Part shown: in pieces, positions 36,003 through 52,849 of the stretch
Layout of the letters: every line of letters begins with the position of its first letter
Position numbering within the stretch: position 1 is the stretch's first letter
NCBI RefSeq assembly: GCF_033963835.1
Contig: NZ_JAXBME010000004.1
Span: forward strand, 186,001 to 250,000
Direction of reading: 5' to 3'
Source: Cytobacillus sp. IB215665
GTDB taxonomy: Bacteria > Bacillota > Bacilli > Bacillales > SM2101
DNA: 64,000 bases
The notes under the pieces: generated by a model
Database searches by the model: none
Seen by the model: only the letters and a program-made list of their open reading frames with translations
What the model was told of the DNA's origin: nothing
Made by a program: the position numbers and the translations under genes

Positions 36003-38771
36003 ATGGAGTATAAAGATACCTTACTTATGCCGAAAACAAGCTTTCCAATGCGTGGAAATCTTCCGAATCGAGAGCCACAAATGCAACAGCAATGGGACGA
36101 GCAACATATATATGAAATGGTTCAAGAACGAACAAAAGATAGACCATTATTTGTATTACATGACGGCCCTCCATATGCAAATGGTGATATTCATATGGGG
36201 CATGCTTTAAACAAAATATTAAAAGATTTTATCGTACGCTATAAATCCATGAGCGGTTATAATGCGCCATATGTGCCAGGTTGGGATACTCATGGTTTAC
36301 CTATAGAAACAGCACTAACAAAAAATAAAAAAATAAAACGTAAGGAAATGAGTGTTGCTGAATTTCGTAAGCTCTGTGAAGAATATGCGTATAAACAAAT
36401 CAATAATCAACGCGAGCAATTTAAACGCTTAGGTGTTCGTGGAGATTGGGAAAATCCGTATATTACATTAGAGCCTGCTTATGAAGCACAACAAATTAAA
36501 GTATTTGGCGAAATGGCTAAAAAGGGTCTAATATATAAAGGCTTAAAGCCTGTCAATTGGTCACCATCAAGTGAATCAGCTCTTGCAGAAGCTGAGATTG
36601 AATATAAAGATAAAAGATCACCTTCTATTTATGTAGCATTTGAAGTGAAAGATGGGAAAGGGGTACTCCAAGGGGATGAAAAAATAATTATTTGGACAAC
36701 GACACCTTGGACACTTCCTGCAAATCTTGGAATTACAGTTCATCCTGATCTTGATTATAGTATTGTTCAAGCAGATGGACAAAAATATGTTATTGCAACT
36801 GATTTACTAGAAGTTGTACAAAATGAAATTGGCTGGGAGAATACGACAACAGTAAAATCCATAAAAGGACATCTTTTAGAGAATGTCGTTGCTGCACATC
36901 CGTTTTATGAGCGTGATAGTCTTGTCATGTTAGGAGATCATGTAACGACAGATGCAGGTACTGGATGTGTTCATACTGCACCTGGTCATGGGGAAGATGA
37001 CTTTATCGTAGGAAAAAAATACGGTTTAGACGTACTTTGCCCTGTAAATGAAATGGGTTATATGACTACTGAGGCACCAGGCTTTGAAGGGTTGTTCTAT
37101 GATCAAGCGAATAAGCCAATTACTGAGAAATTAGAGGAAGTTGGAGCTTTACTCAAACTTACCTTTATCACTCATTCATATCCACATGACTGGAGAACAA
37201 AAAAGCCTACAATATTTAGAGCAACAGCACAATGGTTTGCTTCAATAGATAAAATACGAGAAGATTTACTTAACTCAGTAAAAGAAACAAAATGGGTGCC
37301 GGAATGGGGCGAAACCCGCTTGCATAACATGGTGAGAGATCGTGGGGATTGGTGTATTTCTAGACAACGTGCCTGGGGTGTACCTATTCCTGTGTTCTAC
37401 GGGGAGAATGGAGAGCCTATTATTACAGATGAAACGATTGATCATGTATCGAACCTATTTAGAGAGCACGGCTCAAATATTTGGTTTGAACAAGATGCAA
37501 AAGGCTTGCTCCCAGAAGGCTTTTCACATCCTTCTAGTCCAAATGGAAAGTTTACAAAGGAACAAGACATAATGGATGTATGGTTTGATTCAGGATCTTC
37601 TCATCAAGCCGTTCTCCTCGAAAGAGACGATCTACAACGTCCAGCAGATTTGTATTTAGAAGGTTCTGACCAATATCGTGGTTGGTTTAATTCTTCCTTA
37701 TCTACATCTGTTGCGGTTACTGGACATGCTCCATATAAAGGTGTATTGAGCCATGGCTTTGTACTTGATGGAGAAGGTAGGAAGATGAGTAAGTCTATCG
37801 GGAATGTCGTCGTTCCAGAAAAAGTAATGAAACAATTAGGTGGCGATATTCTACGCTTATGGGTAGCTTCAGTAGATTATCAATCAGACGTTCGAATCTC
37901 AGATGCTATATTAAAGCAAGTAGCTGAAGTATATCGCAAAATTCGTAATACATTCCGCTTCTTATTAGGGAATTTATTCGATTTTGAACCAACTAAAGAC
38001 ACAGTGGCATATGAAGATTTAAGAGAAGTTGATCGATATATGCTCATTAAACTCAATAAAATCATTAACAAAGTAAAGAAATCTTATGAAACATATGAAT
38101 TTGCGAGTATTTTCCACGATGTTCATAATTTTTGTACGATTGATTTAAGTTCATTCTATTTAGATTTTGCTAAGGATATTTTATACATTGATGCACCAAA
38201 TGATATGAACCGTCGTGCAATTCAAACAGTCATGTATGAGTCTTTATTAGCACTTACGAAGCTTGTAGCACCTATACTACCTCATACAGCAGACGAGGTA
38301 TGGTCACATATTAATACTGTATCAGAGCAAAGTGTGCAGTTAGTCGACATGCCTGAAGCAACAGAATTACAAAATGCTAAACAAATTGAAGAGAAATGGG
38401 ATGCATTTATGTCTCTTCGTGACGATGTGTTAAAGGCATTAGAAGTGGCTCGGAATGAAAAAGTGATAGGTAAATCATTAAATGCTCATATTGCATTATA
38501 TACTACTGATGATACTAAACATCTCTTAAATGCCATTGAAGAAGATGTGAAGCAACTGTTTATCGTTTCAGGATTTGACATTGCAGGAATGCTAGAAGAT
38601 GCACCAGCGAATGCACAAAAATTTGATCAGACTGCAATTGTTGTATCACCAGCTGAGGGAGAGACGTGTGAACGTTGTTGGGTTGTTTCTCAAACAGTAG
38701 GTGAGGATAAAGATCATCCAACGATATGCTCAAGGTGTGCTACGGTAGTTAAGGAACATTATACTGAATAA
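36003..38771 (+). CDS. ileS: Isoleucyl-tRNA synthetase
   Basis: IleS charges tRNA-Ile and edits valine. The 922-residue class I synthetase has the HIGH-type motif [15 protein letters not shown], the editing domain with [12 protein letters not shown] and [15 protein letters not shown], the KMSKS motif in [10 protein letters not shown] and a C-terminal zinc site with CERCW and CSRC. I chose the ATG at 36003, 9 bases after GGAGG, because [19 protein letters not shown] matches B. subtilis IleS. Expression is controlled by the upstream T-box. Confidence 0.97.
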   Translation: MEYKDTLLMPKTSFPMRGNLPNREPQMQQQWDEQHIYEMVQERTKDRPLFVLHDGPPYANGDIHMGHALNKILKDFIVRYKSMSGYNAPYVPGWDTHGLPIETALTKNKKIKRKEMSVAEFRKLCEEYAYKQINNQREQFKRLGVRGDWENPYITLEPAYEAQQIKVFGEMAKKGLIYKGLKPVNWSPSSESALAEAEIEYKDKRSPSIYVAFEVKDGKGVLQGDEKIIIWTTTPWTLPANLGITVHPDLDYSIVQADGQKYVIATDLLEVVQNEIGWENTTTVKSIKGHLLENVVAAHPFYERDSLVMLGDHVTTDAGTGCVHTAPGHGEDDFIVGKKYGLDVLCPVNEMGYMTTEAPGFEGLFYDQANKPITEKLEEVGALLKLTFITHSYPHDWRTKKPTIFRATAQWFASIDKIREDLLNSVKETKWVPEWGETRLHNMVRDRGDWCISRQRAWGVPIPVFYGENGEPIITDETIDHVSNLFREHGSNIWFEQDAKGLLPEGFSHPSSPNGKFTKEQDIMDVWFDSGSSHQAVLLERDDLQRPADLYLEGSDQYRGWFNSSLSTSVAVTGHAPYKGVLSHGFVLDGEGRKMSKSIGNVVVPEKVMKQLGGDILRLWVASVDYQSDVRISDAILKQVAEVYRKIRNTFRFLLGNLFDFEPTKDTVAYEDLREVDRYMLIKLNKIINKVKKSYETYEFASIFHDVHNFCTIDLSSFYLDFAKDILYIDAPNDMNRRAIQTVMYESLLALTKLVAPILPHTADEVWSHINTVSEQSVQLVDMPEATELQNAKQIEEKWDAFMSLRDDVLKALEVARNEKVIGKSLNAHIALYTTDDTKHLLNAIEEDVKQLFIVSGFDIAGMLEDAPANAQKFDQTAIVVSPAEGETCERCWVVSQTVGEDKDHPTICSRCATVVKEHYTE

Positions 38772-38777
38772 ATGAAC

Positions 38778-38815
38778 AACCTTAGCAGTGTGTTTTCTGC
38801 TAAGGTTTTCTTTGT
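38778..38815 (+). terminator. Terminator after ileS
   Basis: AACCTTAGCA (38778-38787) pairs with TGCTAAGGTT (38798-38807), followed by a T-rich tail. Confidence 0.85.
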
Positions 38816-38849
38816 TTTACGTTTATGTAATGGAAAAATGTAGTTTACA

Positions 38850-38876
38850 GGATATGTTGTAAATAAGCATATACTA
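38850..38876 (+). promoter_or_regulatory. Possible SigG promoter of ylyA
   Basis: GGATA (38850-38854) and TATACTA (38870-38876), 15 bases apart, resemble the SigG consensus GMATA and CATNNTA with one mismatch in the -10 element. ylyA is a sporulation gene active late in the forespore in B. subtilis. Weak evidence. Confidence 0.25.
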
Positions 38877-38917
38877 TTGTCATCAAACAACTGCTTCGTA
38901 TCTTAGGAGGTTTATGT

Positions 38918-39220
38918 ATGTATGAACAAACAGCAGAGATAAAAGCAGAATTAGAGCTTGCAAAGTTGGAACTAGAAACACGGTTAGGGCAAGTAGATAA
39001 AGATGACGAATGTACATTAAATGATGAGAAACATATGGAGATTATTCATTATGTCAAAGAAGACCTAGAAGATGTAAATAGAGCATTAGTGAAAATTGAT
39101 TTAGGCGTTTATGGCTTATGCGAATCAACAGGTAAAAGAATCCCCCTAGACAAACTGCGAATATTCCCGACTGTTAGAACAATTGATGAAGTAAATTATC
39201 CAAACAATTATATACATTAA
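38918..39220 (+). CDS. ylyA: TraR/DksA-like RNA polymerase-binding protein YlyA, zinc site degraded
   Basis: This 100-residue protein has an N-terminal coiled-coil hairpin (about residues 5-65) and a short C-terminal remnant of a DksA/TraR zinc finger, YGLCESTGKRIPLDKLRIFPT. Only one of the usual four cysteines remains, so metal binding is unlikely. In B. subtilis, YlyA binds RNA polymerase and influences SigG-dependent genes. AGGAGG precedes the ATG by 7 bases. An overlapping ATG at 38914 stops after three codons. It lies between ileS and lspA as in B. subtilis. Confidence 0.82.
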   Translation: MYEQTAEIKAELELAKLELETRLGQVDKDDECTLNDEKHMEIIHYVKEDLEDVNRALVKIDLGVYGLCESTGKRIPLDKLRIFPTVRTIDEVNYPNNYIH

Positions 39221-39342
39221 AATATAAACGTATTATTTATACAATAGCATTATTGGTGAATATATTATTATGAATTCGTTGTTTCTTTTCAAGACAATAT
39301 GCTAAAATGCAGAAGTACATTATATTTCATGGAGGTACTTCT

Positions 39343-39807
39343 GTGTATTATTATATCTTAGCATTAGTCGTTATTTTAATGGATCAAGTAACAAAGTGGG
39401 TGATTGTTACAAAAATGGAGTATGGTGATCATCTACCAGTTATAGAAAATTTTTTATACATAACTTCACATCGTAATAGAGGAGCGGCTTGGGGCATATT
39501 GGAAGGGCAGCTGTGGTTCTTTTATATCGTCACAACAATTGTCATCATTGGCATTATTTATTATATGAAAAAACTCCCTCAAACACAGGTGTTGATACGT
39601 GTTGCGCTAGCATTAATGCTTGGAGGAGCAATCGGTAATTTTATTGACCGTCTGTTTAGAAAAGAAGTTGTTGATTTTATTAATTTTACGAATATTTTTA
39701 GTTATGATTACCCAATTTTTAATATTGCTGATGCAGCATTAGTTGTTGGAGTCATACTGGTAATTATCCATACACTACTAGATGGACGAGAGAAGGAGAA
39801 AAATTAA
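39343..39807 (+). CDS. lspA: Lipoprotein signal peptidase LspA
   Basis: LspA is the membrane aspartic peptidase that removes signal peptides from prolipoproteins. The 154-residue protein has four membrane helices and the signatures [36 protein letters not shown] and [11 protein letters not shown] with the two catalytic aspartates. I chose the GTG at 39343, 7 bases after GGAGG, because the result equals the B. subtilis length. The stop overlaps the next start by one base. Confidence 0.95.
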   Translation: MYYYILALVVILMDQVTKWVIVTKMEYGDHLPVIENFLYITSHRNRGAAWGILEGQLWFFYIVTTIVIIGIIYYMKKLPQTQVLIRVALALMLGGAIGNFIDRLFRKEVVDFINFTNIFSYDYPIFNIADAALVVGVILVIIHTLLDGREKEKN

Positions 39808-40715
39808 TGGATGTTATTGAGTTAATTGTAACAAATGAACAGCGTAACGAAAGGCTTGACAAAGTGATTTCAGAGCATGGAAATGAATGGTCTCGTTCTC
39901 AAGTACAGCAATGGATTAAAGCTGGAAATATTACGGTAAATGACAAGAATGTTAAGCCTAATTATAAATGTAATATAGGGGACGCTGTGAAAATAACTGT
40001 ACCAGCAGCTGAAGAACTAGATGTGATTCCACAGGATATGGGTCTAGATATTTACTATGAGGATGCAGATGTAATCGTAGTTAATAAGAATAGTGGAATA
40101 GTTGTTCATCCTGCACCAGGACATATGGAAGGTACATTAGTAAATGGACTTTTAGCACATTGTACAGATTTATCTGGTATTAACGGCGTGCTAAGGCCAG
40201 GAATTGTTCATAGAATTGATAAAGATACATCAGGACTTATAATGGTAGCCAAAAATGATGTGGCTCATGAATCATTAGTCAATCAATTAGTAAATAAAAC
40301 TGTCACACGTAAATACAAGGCGATCGTTCATGGTGTTATTCCGCATGATAAGGGAACGATTGATGCACCAATTGGACGAGATAAACGTGATCGTCAAAGT
40401 ATGACAGTAACTGACGAACATTCAAAAGATGCAGTTACGCACTTTAAAGTACTAGAAAGATTTAATGATTACACTTTAATTGAATGCCAACTTGAAACAG
40501 GAAGAACCCACCAAATTCGTGTTCATATGAAATATATTGGTTATCCTCTGGTTGGAGACCCAAAATATGGTCCAAAGAAAACATTACAAACAAATGGACA
40601 AGTACTTCATGCAGCAATTCTAGGTTTTGATCATCCTAGAACGAATAAATATATGGAATTTGAAGCTCCATTGCCTACAGAATTTGTCACAGTATTAAAT
40701 GAGATTCAAAAATAA
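39807..40715 (+). CDS. ylyB: RluA-family 23S rRNA pseudouridine synthase (YlyB)
   Basis: This 302-residue enzyme has an N-terminal S4 domain (about residues 14-60, RLDKVISEHGNEWSRSQVQQW) and an RluA catalytic domain with HRIDKDTSGLI, where the aspartate is the catalytic residue, and TGRTHQIRVHMKYIGYPLVGD. It is the RluD-type enzyme. The ATG overlaps the lspA stop codon. The pyr operon promoter lies directly after its stop. Confidence 0.93.
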   Translation: MDVIELIVTNEQRNERLDKVISEHGNEWSRSQVQQWIKAGNITVNDKNVKPNYKCNIGDAVKITVPAAEELDVIPQDMGLDIYYEDADVIVVNKNSGIVVHPAPGHMEGTLVNGLLAHCTDLSGINGVLRPGIVHRIDKDTSGLIMVAKNDVAHESLVNQLVNKTVTRKYKAIVHGVIPHDKGTIDAPIGRDKRDRQSMTVTDEHSKDAVTHFKVLERFNDYTLIECQLETGRTHQIRVHMKYIGYPLVGDPKYGPKKTLQTNGQVLHAAILGFDHPRTNKYMEFEAPLPTEFVTVLNEIQK

Positions 40716-40717
40716 TA

Positions 40718-40746
40718 TTGACATTACCTTATCGTTAATATATTCT
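40718..40746 (+). promoter_or_regulatory. SigA promoter of the pyr operon
   Basis: TTGACA (40718-40723), a 17-base spacer and TATTCT (40741-40746) precede the first PyrR attenuator. Confidence 0.7.
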
Positions 40747-40774
40747 AAATGTAGTTGCATACAAGATCTTTAAC

Positions 40775-40877
40775 CCAGTCCCGTGAGGCTGAGAAGGATA
40801 CGGAAATTTATTTATGAGTAATTGTAGTAGCGCTACAATTACGAGTCCTCTCGCCACAGGTGTGAGGATTTTTTTAT
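40775..40877 (+). promoter_or_regulatory. PyrR-dependent attenuator 1 (before pyrR)
   Basis: The PyrR-binding loop appears as ccagtcccgtgaggct followed by gagaagg (40775-40797). A symmetric hairpin attgtag / ctacaat follows, then the terminator CCTCTCGCC / GGTGTGAGG with seven T (40847-40877). PyrR with UMP bound should stabilise the upstream hairpin and favour termination. Confidence 0.9.
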
Positions 40878-40898
40878 GCTGTTGACCACCATTTATAA

Positions 40899-41453
<555 letters not shown>

Positions 41454-41464
41454 TCCCCTTTTTA

Positions 41465-41564
41465 AGGTTATCCTGTGAGATGGCTAAGAGGGTACAACCT
41501 CAAGTATGTCCATACTTGAGTAGTTTGCACACCCTCTTTGTATATAAAACAAAGAGGGTTTTTA
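41465..41564 (+). promoter_or_regulatory. PyrR-dependent attenuator 2 (pyrR-pyrP)
   Basis: A PyrR box, atcctgtgagatggctaaga followed by ggg, is followed by a hairpin (caagtatg / catacttg) and the terminator ACCCTCTTTG / CAAAGAGGGT plus TTTTT (41531-41564). Confidence 0.9.
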
Positions 41565-41607
41565 TATGGATTTTTCTAGTGTGCGTTTTACAGAGGAGGA
41601 GACAAAG

Positions 41608-42948
41608 TTGGAGATGAAGCAAAAGGATGTAACTCTTAATGTACAGGAAGTCCCACCCTTAAGTAAATGGATTATATTTAGCATCCAACATTTATTTGCA
41701 ATGTTTGGAGCCACAATTCTTGTGCCCTTTTTAGTAGATTTAAGCCCTGGAGTAGCACTTGTTTCAAGTGGTCTTGGAACTTTAGCCTACTTATTAATAA
41801 CTAGAGGTCAAATACCTGCATACTTAGGCTCCTCATTCGCATTTATTGCACCTATTATTGCAGCAAAAGCAGCTGGAGGTCCACAAGCTGCAATGTTGGG
41901 AAGTTTTTTAGCAGGTGTTGTCTATGGGATTGTAGCTCTACTTATTAAAGGATTTGGTTTGAAATGGATTATGCGCATCTTACCACCTGTAGTTGTAGGT
42001 CCTGTGATCATTGTAATTGGTTTAGGCCTAGCAAATGTTGCTGTTGGAATGGCAATGTATGAAAATGCTGGTGCACCATCAAACGAATTAATTTATAATC
42101 CAACGTATTTGTCAGTAGCTGTAGTGACACTTGCATTAACAATTATCTGTTCTGTGTTTTTGAAAGGGTTCTTTGGACTCATTCCAATTTTAATAGGTAT
42201 TGTTGGTGGGTACACATATGCATTTTTTATGGGCATTGTTGATCTTACTCCGATTCGTGAAGCAAAGCTTTTCGAAGTGCCAGATTTCTATATTCCCTTT
42301 GTAAACTATACACCAAACTTGGACTGGGAAATTGCTCTTATCATGGTTCCAGTCGCCATAGTAACAATTGCAGAGCATATCGGTGATCAGATGGTCTTAA
42401 GTAAAGTTGTAGGACGTAATTTTATAGAAAAACCTGGGCTCCATCGCTCAATCTTAGGCGATGGAATTGCAACAATGATTGCAGCAACATTAGGGGGGCC
42501 ACCTAATACTACTTACGGAGAAAATATAGGTGTATTAGCAATTACGAAAGTGTTCAGCGTCTTTGTTATCGGAGGTGCAGCCGTGTTTGCAATATGTTTT
42601 GGATTTATCGGTAAAATAACAGCATTGATTGGCTCGATCCCATCTCCTGTCATGGGCGGTGTATCGATATTATTATTTGGAATCATTGCATCATCAGGCT
42701 TACGTATGTTAATAGATAATAAAGTTAATTTCGGAAATACAAGAAACTTAATCATTTCTTCAGTTATTATAGTCATCGGTGTTGGTGGAGCTTTTGTTCA
42801 AGTTACAGATCAGCTGCAAATTGCTGGTATGGCATTAGCAGCAATTTGTGGTGTTATACTCCATCTTATACTACCTGGCAAAGAGTCTAGTTATGGTACT
42901 AATGAAATGTTTGAACTATCGGAAGACAAGCAACAAATAAGCGGCTAA
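41608..42948 (+). CDS. pyrP: Uracil permease PyrP
   Basis: PyrP is a uracil:proton symporter of the nucleobase-cation symporter 2 (UraA) family. The 446-residue protein has about 12-14 membrane helices and SIQHLFAMFGATILVPFLV, IPAYLGSSFAFIAPI, PVVVGPVIIVIGLGLA and GDGIATMIAATLGGPPNTTY. I chose the TTG at 41608, 7 bases after AGAGGAGGA, because the ATG at 41566 lies in the T-tract of attenuator 2 and has no ribosome binding site. Confidence 0.93.
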   Translation: MEMKQKDVTLNVQEVPPLSKWIIFSIQHLFAMFGATILVPFLVDLSPGVALVSSGLGTLAYLLITRGQIPAYLGSSFAFIAPIIAAKAAGGPQAAMLGSFLAGVVYGIVALLIKGFGLKWIMRILPPVVVGPVIIVIGLGLANVAVGMAMYENAGAPSNELIYNPTYLSVAVVTLALTIICSVFLKGFFGLIPILIGIVGGYTYAFFMGIVDLTPIREAKLFEVPDFYIPFVNYTPNLDWEIALIMVPVAIVTIAEHIGDQMVLSKVVGRNFIEKPGLHRSILGDGIATMIAATLGGPPNTTYGENIGVLAITKVFSVFVIGGAAVFAICFGFIGKITALIGSIPSPVMGGVSILLFGIIASSGLRMLIDNKVNFGNTRNLIISSVIIVIGVGGAFVQVTDQLQIAGMALAAICGVILHLILPGKESSYGTNEMFELSEDKQQISG

Positions 42949-42958
42949 ACCTTTTAAA

Positions 42959-45302
<2,344 letters not shown>

Positions 45303-45310
45303 ATTCTTAT

Positions 45311-46411
45311 ATGAAACGACAATTAATTTTAGAAGATGGAACAGTATTTGTTGGAAAAGCATTTGGTAGTGAGAAAGATACAGTTGGTGAGGTAGTTTTT
45401 AATACAGGTATGACAGGATATCAAGAAATACTTTCAGATCCATCATATTGTGGTCAAATCGTAACTTTGACTTACCCTTTAATCGGAAATTATGGCATTA
45501 ATCGAGATGATTTTGAGTCAATTACGCCTGCGATAAATGGGTTCATTGTGAAAGAATTTAGTGAACATCCTTCTAACTGGAGAAATCAATATACAATAAA
45601 TGAATATTTTAAAGCGCAAAACATTCCAGGGATTGCTGGAATAGATACTAGGAAATTAACGAGAATTATTCGTCATCATGGAGCTTTAAAAGGTGCTATT
45701 TGTTCCATGGACGTTGATGTAGCTGAAATGATCAAGCATTTATCTTCAACTACACTCCCAACAAATCAAGTCGAGAAAGTATCAACGAAAAGCCCATACC
45801 CTAGTCCAGGCCGTGGTTATAAGGTCGTATTAGTGGATTACGGGATGAAACATGGGATTTTACGAGAACTAAACAATCGTAATTGTGATGTAATTGTCGT
45901 TCCATATAATGTTACAGCAGAAGAAATATTAAGACTTAGTCCAGATGGTGTCATGTTAAGTAATGGACCAGGAGATCCGATGGATGTACCAGAAGCAATA
46001 GACATGATTAACGGCATTATCGGCAAAGTACCGCTATTTGGAATTTGTTTAGGGCATCAATTATTTGCTCTAGCTTGTGGAGCAAGCACAGAAAAAATGA
46101 AGTTTGGTCATCGTGGATCAAATCATCCAGTTAAAAATCTTGAAACTGGAAAAGTAGATATTACTTCACAAAACCACGGTTATACAGTAAATGAACAGTC
46201 AATTTCAAGTACAAAATTAAACGTTACTCATATTGCTTTAAATGATGGAACAATAGAAGGCTTAGCTCATCAAGATTATCCAGCTTTTACAGTTCAATAT
46301 CATCCTGAAGCTTCACCGGGTCCAGAAGATGCGAACGGTTTATTCGATGAATTTATGAGCTTAATTGAAACATACAAGAGAGAGGGAGAAAAAGTATGCC
46401 AAAACGTGTAG
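45311..46411 (+). CDS. pyrAA: Pyrimidine-specific carbamoyl phosphate synthetase, glutaminase subunit
   Basis: This is the small subunit of carbamoyl phosphate synthetase, which releases ammonia from glutamine. The 366-residue protein has an N-terminal CPSase small domain ([16 protein letters not shown]) and a class I glutamine amidotransferase domain with the catalytic cysteine in [12 protein letters not shown] and the histidine and glutamate in [11 protein letters not shown] chose the ATG at 45311 because [13 protein letters not shown] matches the family; an in-frame ATG at 45299 overlaps the ribosome binding site. It overlaps pyrAB by 16 bases. Confidence 0.95.
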   Translation: MKRQLILEDGTVFVGKAFGSEKDTVGEVVFNTGMTGYQEILSDPSYCGQIVTLTYPLIGNYGINRDDFESITPAINGFIVKEFSEHPSNWRNQYTINEYFKAQNIPGIAGIDTRKLTRIIRHHGALKGAICSMDVDVAEMIKHLSSTTLPTNQVEKVSTKSPYPSPGRGYKVVLVDYGMKHGILRELNNRNCDVIVVPYNVTAEEILRLSPDGVMLSNGPGDPMDVPEAIDMINGIIGKVPLFGICLGHQLFALACGASTEKMKFGHRGSNHPVKNLETGKVDITSQNHGYTVNEQSISSTKLNVTHIALNDGTIEGLAHQDYPAFTVQYHPEASPGPEDANGLFDEFMSLIETYKREGEKVCQNV

Positions 46412-49400
46412 ACATTGAGACGATTTTAGTAATTGGATCAGGACCGATCATTATTGGACAAGCAGCAGAATTCGATTATGCAGGAACGCAAGCTTGTCTA
46501 GCGTTAAAGGAGGAAGGATACCGTGTTATCTTAGTTAACTCCAATCCAGCTACAATCATGACCGACACAGAAATTGCAGATAAAGTTTACATTGAACCAC
46601 TTACTACCGAATTTGTGAGTAGAATTATTCGCAAGGAAAGACCTGATGCATTAGTACCAACATTAGGTGGGCAAACTGGTTTAAATTTAGCTGTTGAGCT
46701 CTCAAAATCAGGCGTGTTAGAAGAATGCGATGTTGAGATATTAGGTACAAAACTGGATGCTATTGAAAAAGCAGAAGATCGTGAACTGTTTCGTAATCTA
46801 ATGAATGAATTAAATGAGCCTGTACCACAAAGTGAAATTGTTCATACACTTGAAGAGGCACAAAGTTTTGTTGAAGAAGTAGGCTATCCAATCATCGTTA
46901 GACCCGCATATACGTTAGGTGGCACTGGTGGCGGTATATGTCATAACGAGGAAGAGCTCCATGAAATCGTATCTAGCGGTATAAAGATGAGTCCAGTTAA
47001 TCAATGTTTACTGGAAAGAAGTATTGCAGGTTTTAAAGAAATTGAATATGAAGTGATGCGTGATTCAAATGATAATGCCATCGTAGTATGTAATATGGAA
47101 AACATTGACCCAGTCGGCATTCATACCGGGGACTCTATTGTTGTTGCGCCAAGCCAAACTCTTAGTGATCGTGAGTATCAATTGTTACGGAACACTTCTT
47201 TAAAAATTATTCGTGCGTTAAAAATTGAAGGTGGTTGTAATGTTCAGCTTGCTATAGACCCGCACAGCTTTGACTATTTTATCATCGAGGTAAACCCTCG
47301 TGTAAGTCGCTCATCCGCATTGGCATCAAAAGCAACGGGCTATCCGATTGCTAAACTAGCTGCAAAAATAGCAGTTGGACTAACGTTGGATGAAATGATT
47401 AACCCTGTTACGGGAAAAACATATGCTTGTTTTGAACCAGCGTTAGATTATGTTGTCTCAAAGATTCCAAGATGGCCTTTCGATAAATTTGAATCAGCAA
47501 ACCGTCATCTTGGTACACAAATGAAAGCTACTGGAGAAGTAATGGCAATCGGTAGAAACTTTGAAGAATCGATCTTAAAAGCTGTTCGTTCACTAGAAGC
47601 TGATGTATTTCACCTAGAGCTAGATGAAGCAAGTACTCATAGTGATGAAAAAATTGAAAAACGCATCCGTAAGGCTGGCGATGAGCGGTTATTTTATGTA
47701 GGAGAGGCACTCCGTCGTGGTATTACAATTGAACAGCTACATGAATGGAGTGCAATTGACTTATTTTTCTTACAAAAATTTCAAAATATCGTTCATTTTG
47801 AAACTGTTTTGCAGAATAACATTGGTGATAAAGACGTGTTACATGAAGCAAAAGAACTTGGCTTTGCAGACATAACAATCGCTAAGCTATGGAATCAAAC
47901 AGAACATCAAGTGTATGAATTCAGAAAACAGTCGAACATCATTCCTGTATATAAAATGGTTGATACATGCGCTGCAGAATTTGAATCTACAACACCGTAT
48001 TATTATGGAACATATGAGGAAGAAAATGAATCAATTGTTTCTGAGAAAGAGAGCGTGGTTGTTTTAGGTTCGGGTCCTATACGTATCGGACAAGGTGTGG
48101 AATTTGACTACGCAACAGTTCATTCAGTTTGGGCTATTAAAGAGGCAGGATATGAATCAATTATTATTAATAACAACCCAGAAACGGTTTCAACAGATTT
48201 TAGTGTATCAGATAAACTCTATTTCGAACCGTTAACGATTGAAGATGTCATGCATATTATTGACTTAGAGAACCCTATCGGTGTTGTAGTCCAGTTTGGT
48301 GGACAAACAGCAATTAATTTAGCGAATGAACTTGCAGAACGTGGAGTGAAAATTTTAGGGACATCTCTAGAAGACTTGGATCGCGCTGAAGATCGAGATA
48401 AGTTTGAACATACAATAACACAGTTAGGTATACCACAACCTAAAGGAAAAACGGCTACTTCTGTAGAGGAAGCTGTACAAGTAGCTGACAGAATCGGTTA
48501 TCCAGTACTTGTTCGTCCATCTTACGTTTTAGGTGGAAGAGCAATGGAGATTGTATATAAAAAGGAAGAGCTGCTTCATTACATGAAAAATGCTGTAAAA
48601 GTAAATCCACAGCATCCAGTACTAATTGATAGGTATATGATTGGTAAAGAAATAGAGGTTGACGCGATTTCTGATGGGGAAAGTGTATACATCCCTGGCA
48701 TTATGGAACATATTGAACGAGCTGGTGTACACTCAGGTGACTCGATCGCTGTGTATCCACCACAAACATTATCGTCTGATGTAAAACAGAAAATAGTTGA
48801 TTATACAACGTCACTGGCAAAAGGATTAAACATTGTCGGGCTACTGAATATCCAATTTATCGTGTATAAGCAAGATGTATACGTCATAGAAGTAAATCCA
48901 CGATCAAGTCGTACGGTACCGTTTTTAAGTAAAATCACAGGTGTGCCTATGGCTAATATCGCAACAAAAGTAATACTAGGTGCGAAACTAGAACAGCTTG
49001 GTTATTCGACTGGTTTACATGAGGAAAGCAAAGGGGTATTTGTAAAAGTACCAGTCTTTTCGTTTGCAAAATTACGTCGCGTTGATATTACATTAGGACC
49101 AGAAATGAAGTCAACTGGAGAAGTAATGGGTAAAGACAATACATTAGAAAAAGCTTTGTATAAAGGGCTTGTTGCAGCTGGTATGAGAGTCCAACAATTT
49201 GGTTCGGTCCTTCTAACTGTTGCAGATAAAGATAAAGAAGAAGCTTTAATAATCGCTAAAAGATTTCACCGTATAGGTTATCAAGTATTAGCGACAAGTG
49301 GTACTGCTGATTTTCTAGCAAAAGAAAATATTCCTGTGACTGTCGTTAACAAAATCGGAACAGACAAACCTAATTTACTTGATGTTATTAGACAAGGAAA

Positions 49401-49604
49401 AGCCCAGTTTGTCATTAACACGTTAACGAAAGGTAAGCAGCCTGCCCGGGACGGTTTTAGAATTAGAAGGGAATCAGTTGAAAATAATGTACCATGTTTG
49501 ACAAGTCTTGATACAGCACAAGCAATACTTCGTGTTCTCGAGTCGATGACATTTTCAGCAGAAGCAATGCCTCAATTTGAGCAAGCTAAAGAGGTGACAC
49601 ATTC

Positions 49605-49608
<4 letters not shown>
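46396..49608 (+). CDS. pyrAB: Pyrimidine-specific carbamoyl phosphate synthetase, large subunit
   Basis: This is the synthetase subunit, 1070 residues, with two homologous ATP-grasp halves. [20 protein letters not shown] opens the first and [20 protein letters not shown] the second. Both contain EVNPR motifs. The C-terminal methylglyoxal-synthase-like allosteric domain starts near residue 935. GAGGGAGA precedes the ATG. It overlaps pyrAA by 16 bases and pyrK by 4 bases. Confidence 0.97.
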
Positions 49609-52003
<2,395 letters not shown>

Positions 52004-52007
<4 letters not shown>

Positions 52008-52636
52008 AAGCAAAAATAGCTGAACATTTATTAGAAATTAAAGCGGTTTTTTTACAACCAAATAATCCTTTTACATGGTCTTCAGGAATGAAATCACCAA
52101 TCTACTGTGATAATCGCTTAACTTTATCTTATCCTCGTGTTCGAACAGATATAGCGGACGGCTTAGTAGAATTAATTAAAGAACATTTCCCTGAAACAGA
52201 TGTCATAGCTGGTGCAGCTACAGGCGGCATTGCACATGCTGCTTTGGTAAGTGAAAGAATGAATCTACCTATGTGCTACGTTCGAGGCAAGGCGAAAGGC
52301 CATGGGAAAGGAAACCAAATAGAAGGTGTAGTGTCTGAAGGCCAAAATGTTGTCGTGGTTGAAGATTTAATCTCTACTGGAGGAAGCGCGTTAACAGTTG
52401 TTGAGGCACTCAGAGCAGAAGGGTGTAATGTGTTAGGAATCGCCTCAATTTTTACGTATGGACTACTTGCAGGTCAGCAAAAATTAGATGAAGCTAATGT
52501 AAGTGCTTATTCGTTAACAGATTTTGAGGCCTTAACTGAAGTAGCTGCTAAGAATGGCTATATTACTAAAGAAGATATTTCCAAACTGTTAAAATGGAGT
52601 GAAAATCCTCAAGACGAAACATGGATGAATATCTAA
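52004..52636 (+). CDS. pyrE: Orotate phosphoribosyltransferase
   Basis: PyrE couples orotate to PRPP to give OMP. The 210-residue protein shows [29 protein letters not shown] and the PRPP loop [17 protein letters not shown] chose the ATG at 52004, 8 bases after AAGGAG, which overlaps the pyrF stop as ATGA. It is the last gene of the pyr operon. A weak AT-rich hairpin (aaaaatctt / aagattttt near 52767) is the only terminator candidate. Confidence 0.96.
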
Positions 52637-52659
52637 TAATAGTCAAAATTTTCTTTTAT

Positions 52660-52688
52660 TTGACACTTCTTACAATTTGAATAATAAT
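52660..52688 (+). promoter_or_regulatory. Candidate SigA promoter of the downstream symporter gene
   Basis: TTGACA (52660-52665), 17 bases, then AATAAT (52683-52688), one mismatch from TATAAT. It lies 161 bases before the symporter start. Confidence 0.45.
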
Positions 52689-52843
52689 GTTATTATATGA
52701 ATAAATATCCCTATTGTTTTGATAAACTGAGAATTATGAATAATCATACTAATACACTACTTAATGAAAAAAATCTTCATAGCAAAGATTTTTGAATAAA
52801 ACTTTATTATTATTCTACTAAACTAAAAAACAAGGGGGATAAA

Positions 52844-52849
52844 ATGTAA
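52844..52849 (+). other. Start-stop element ATGTAATG before the symporter gene
   Basis: ATG TAA is placed 5 bases after AAGGGGG and its last base is the first base of the true ATG at 52849. A ribosome starting here would stop at once beside the real start. It may modulate initiation. Confidence 0.4.

Noticed and set aside
41566-41607. ATG at 41566 as the pyrP start
   Set aside because: It lies in the T-tract of the attenuator, lacks a ribosome binding site and adds residues not expected in uracil permeases. The TTG at 41608 follows AGAGGAGGA.
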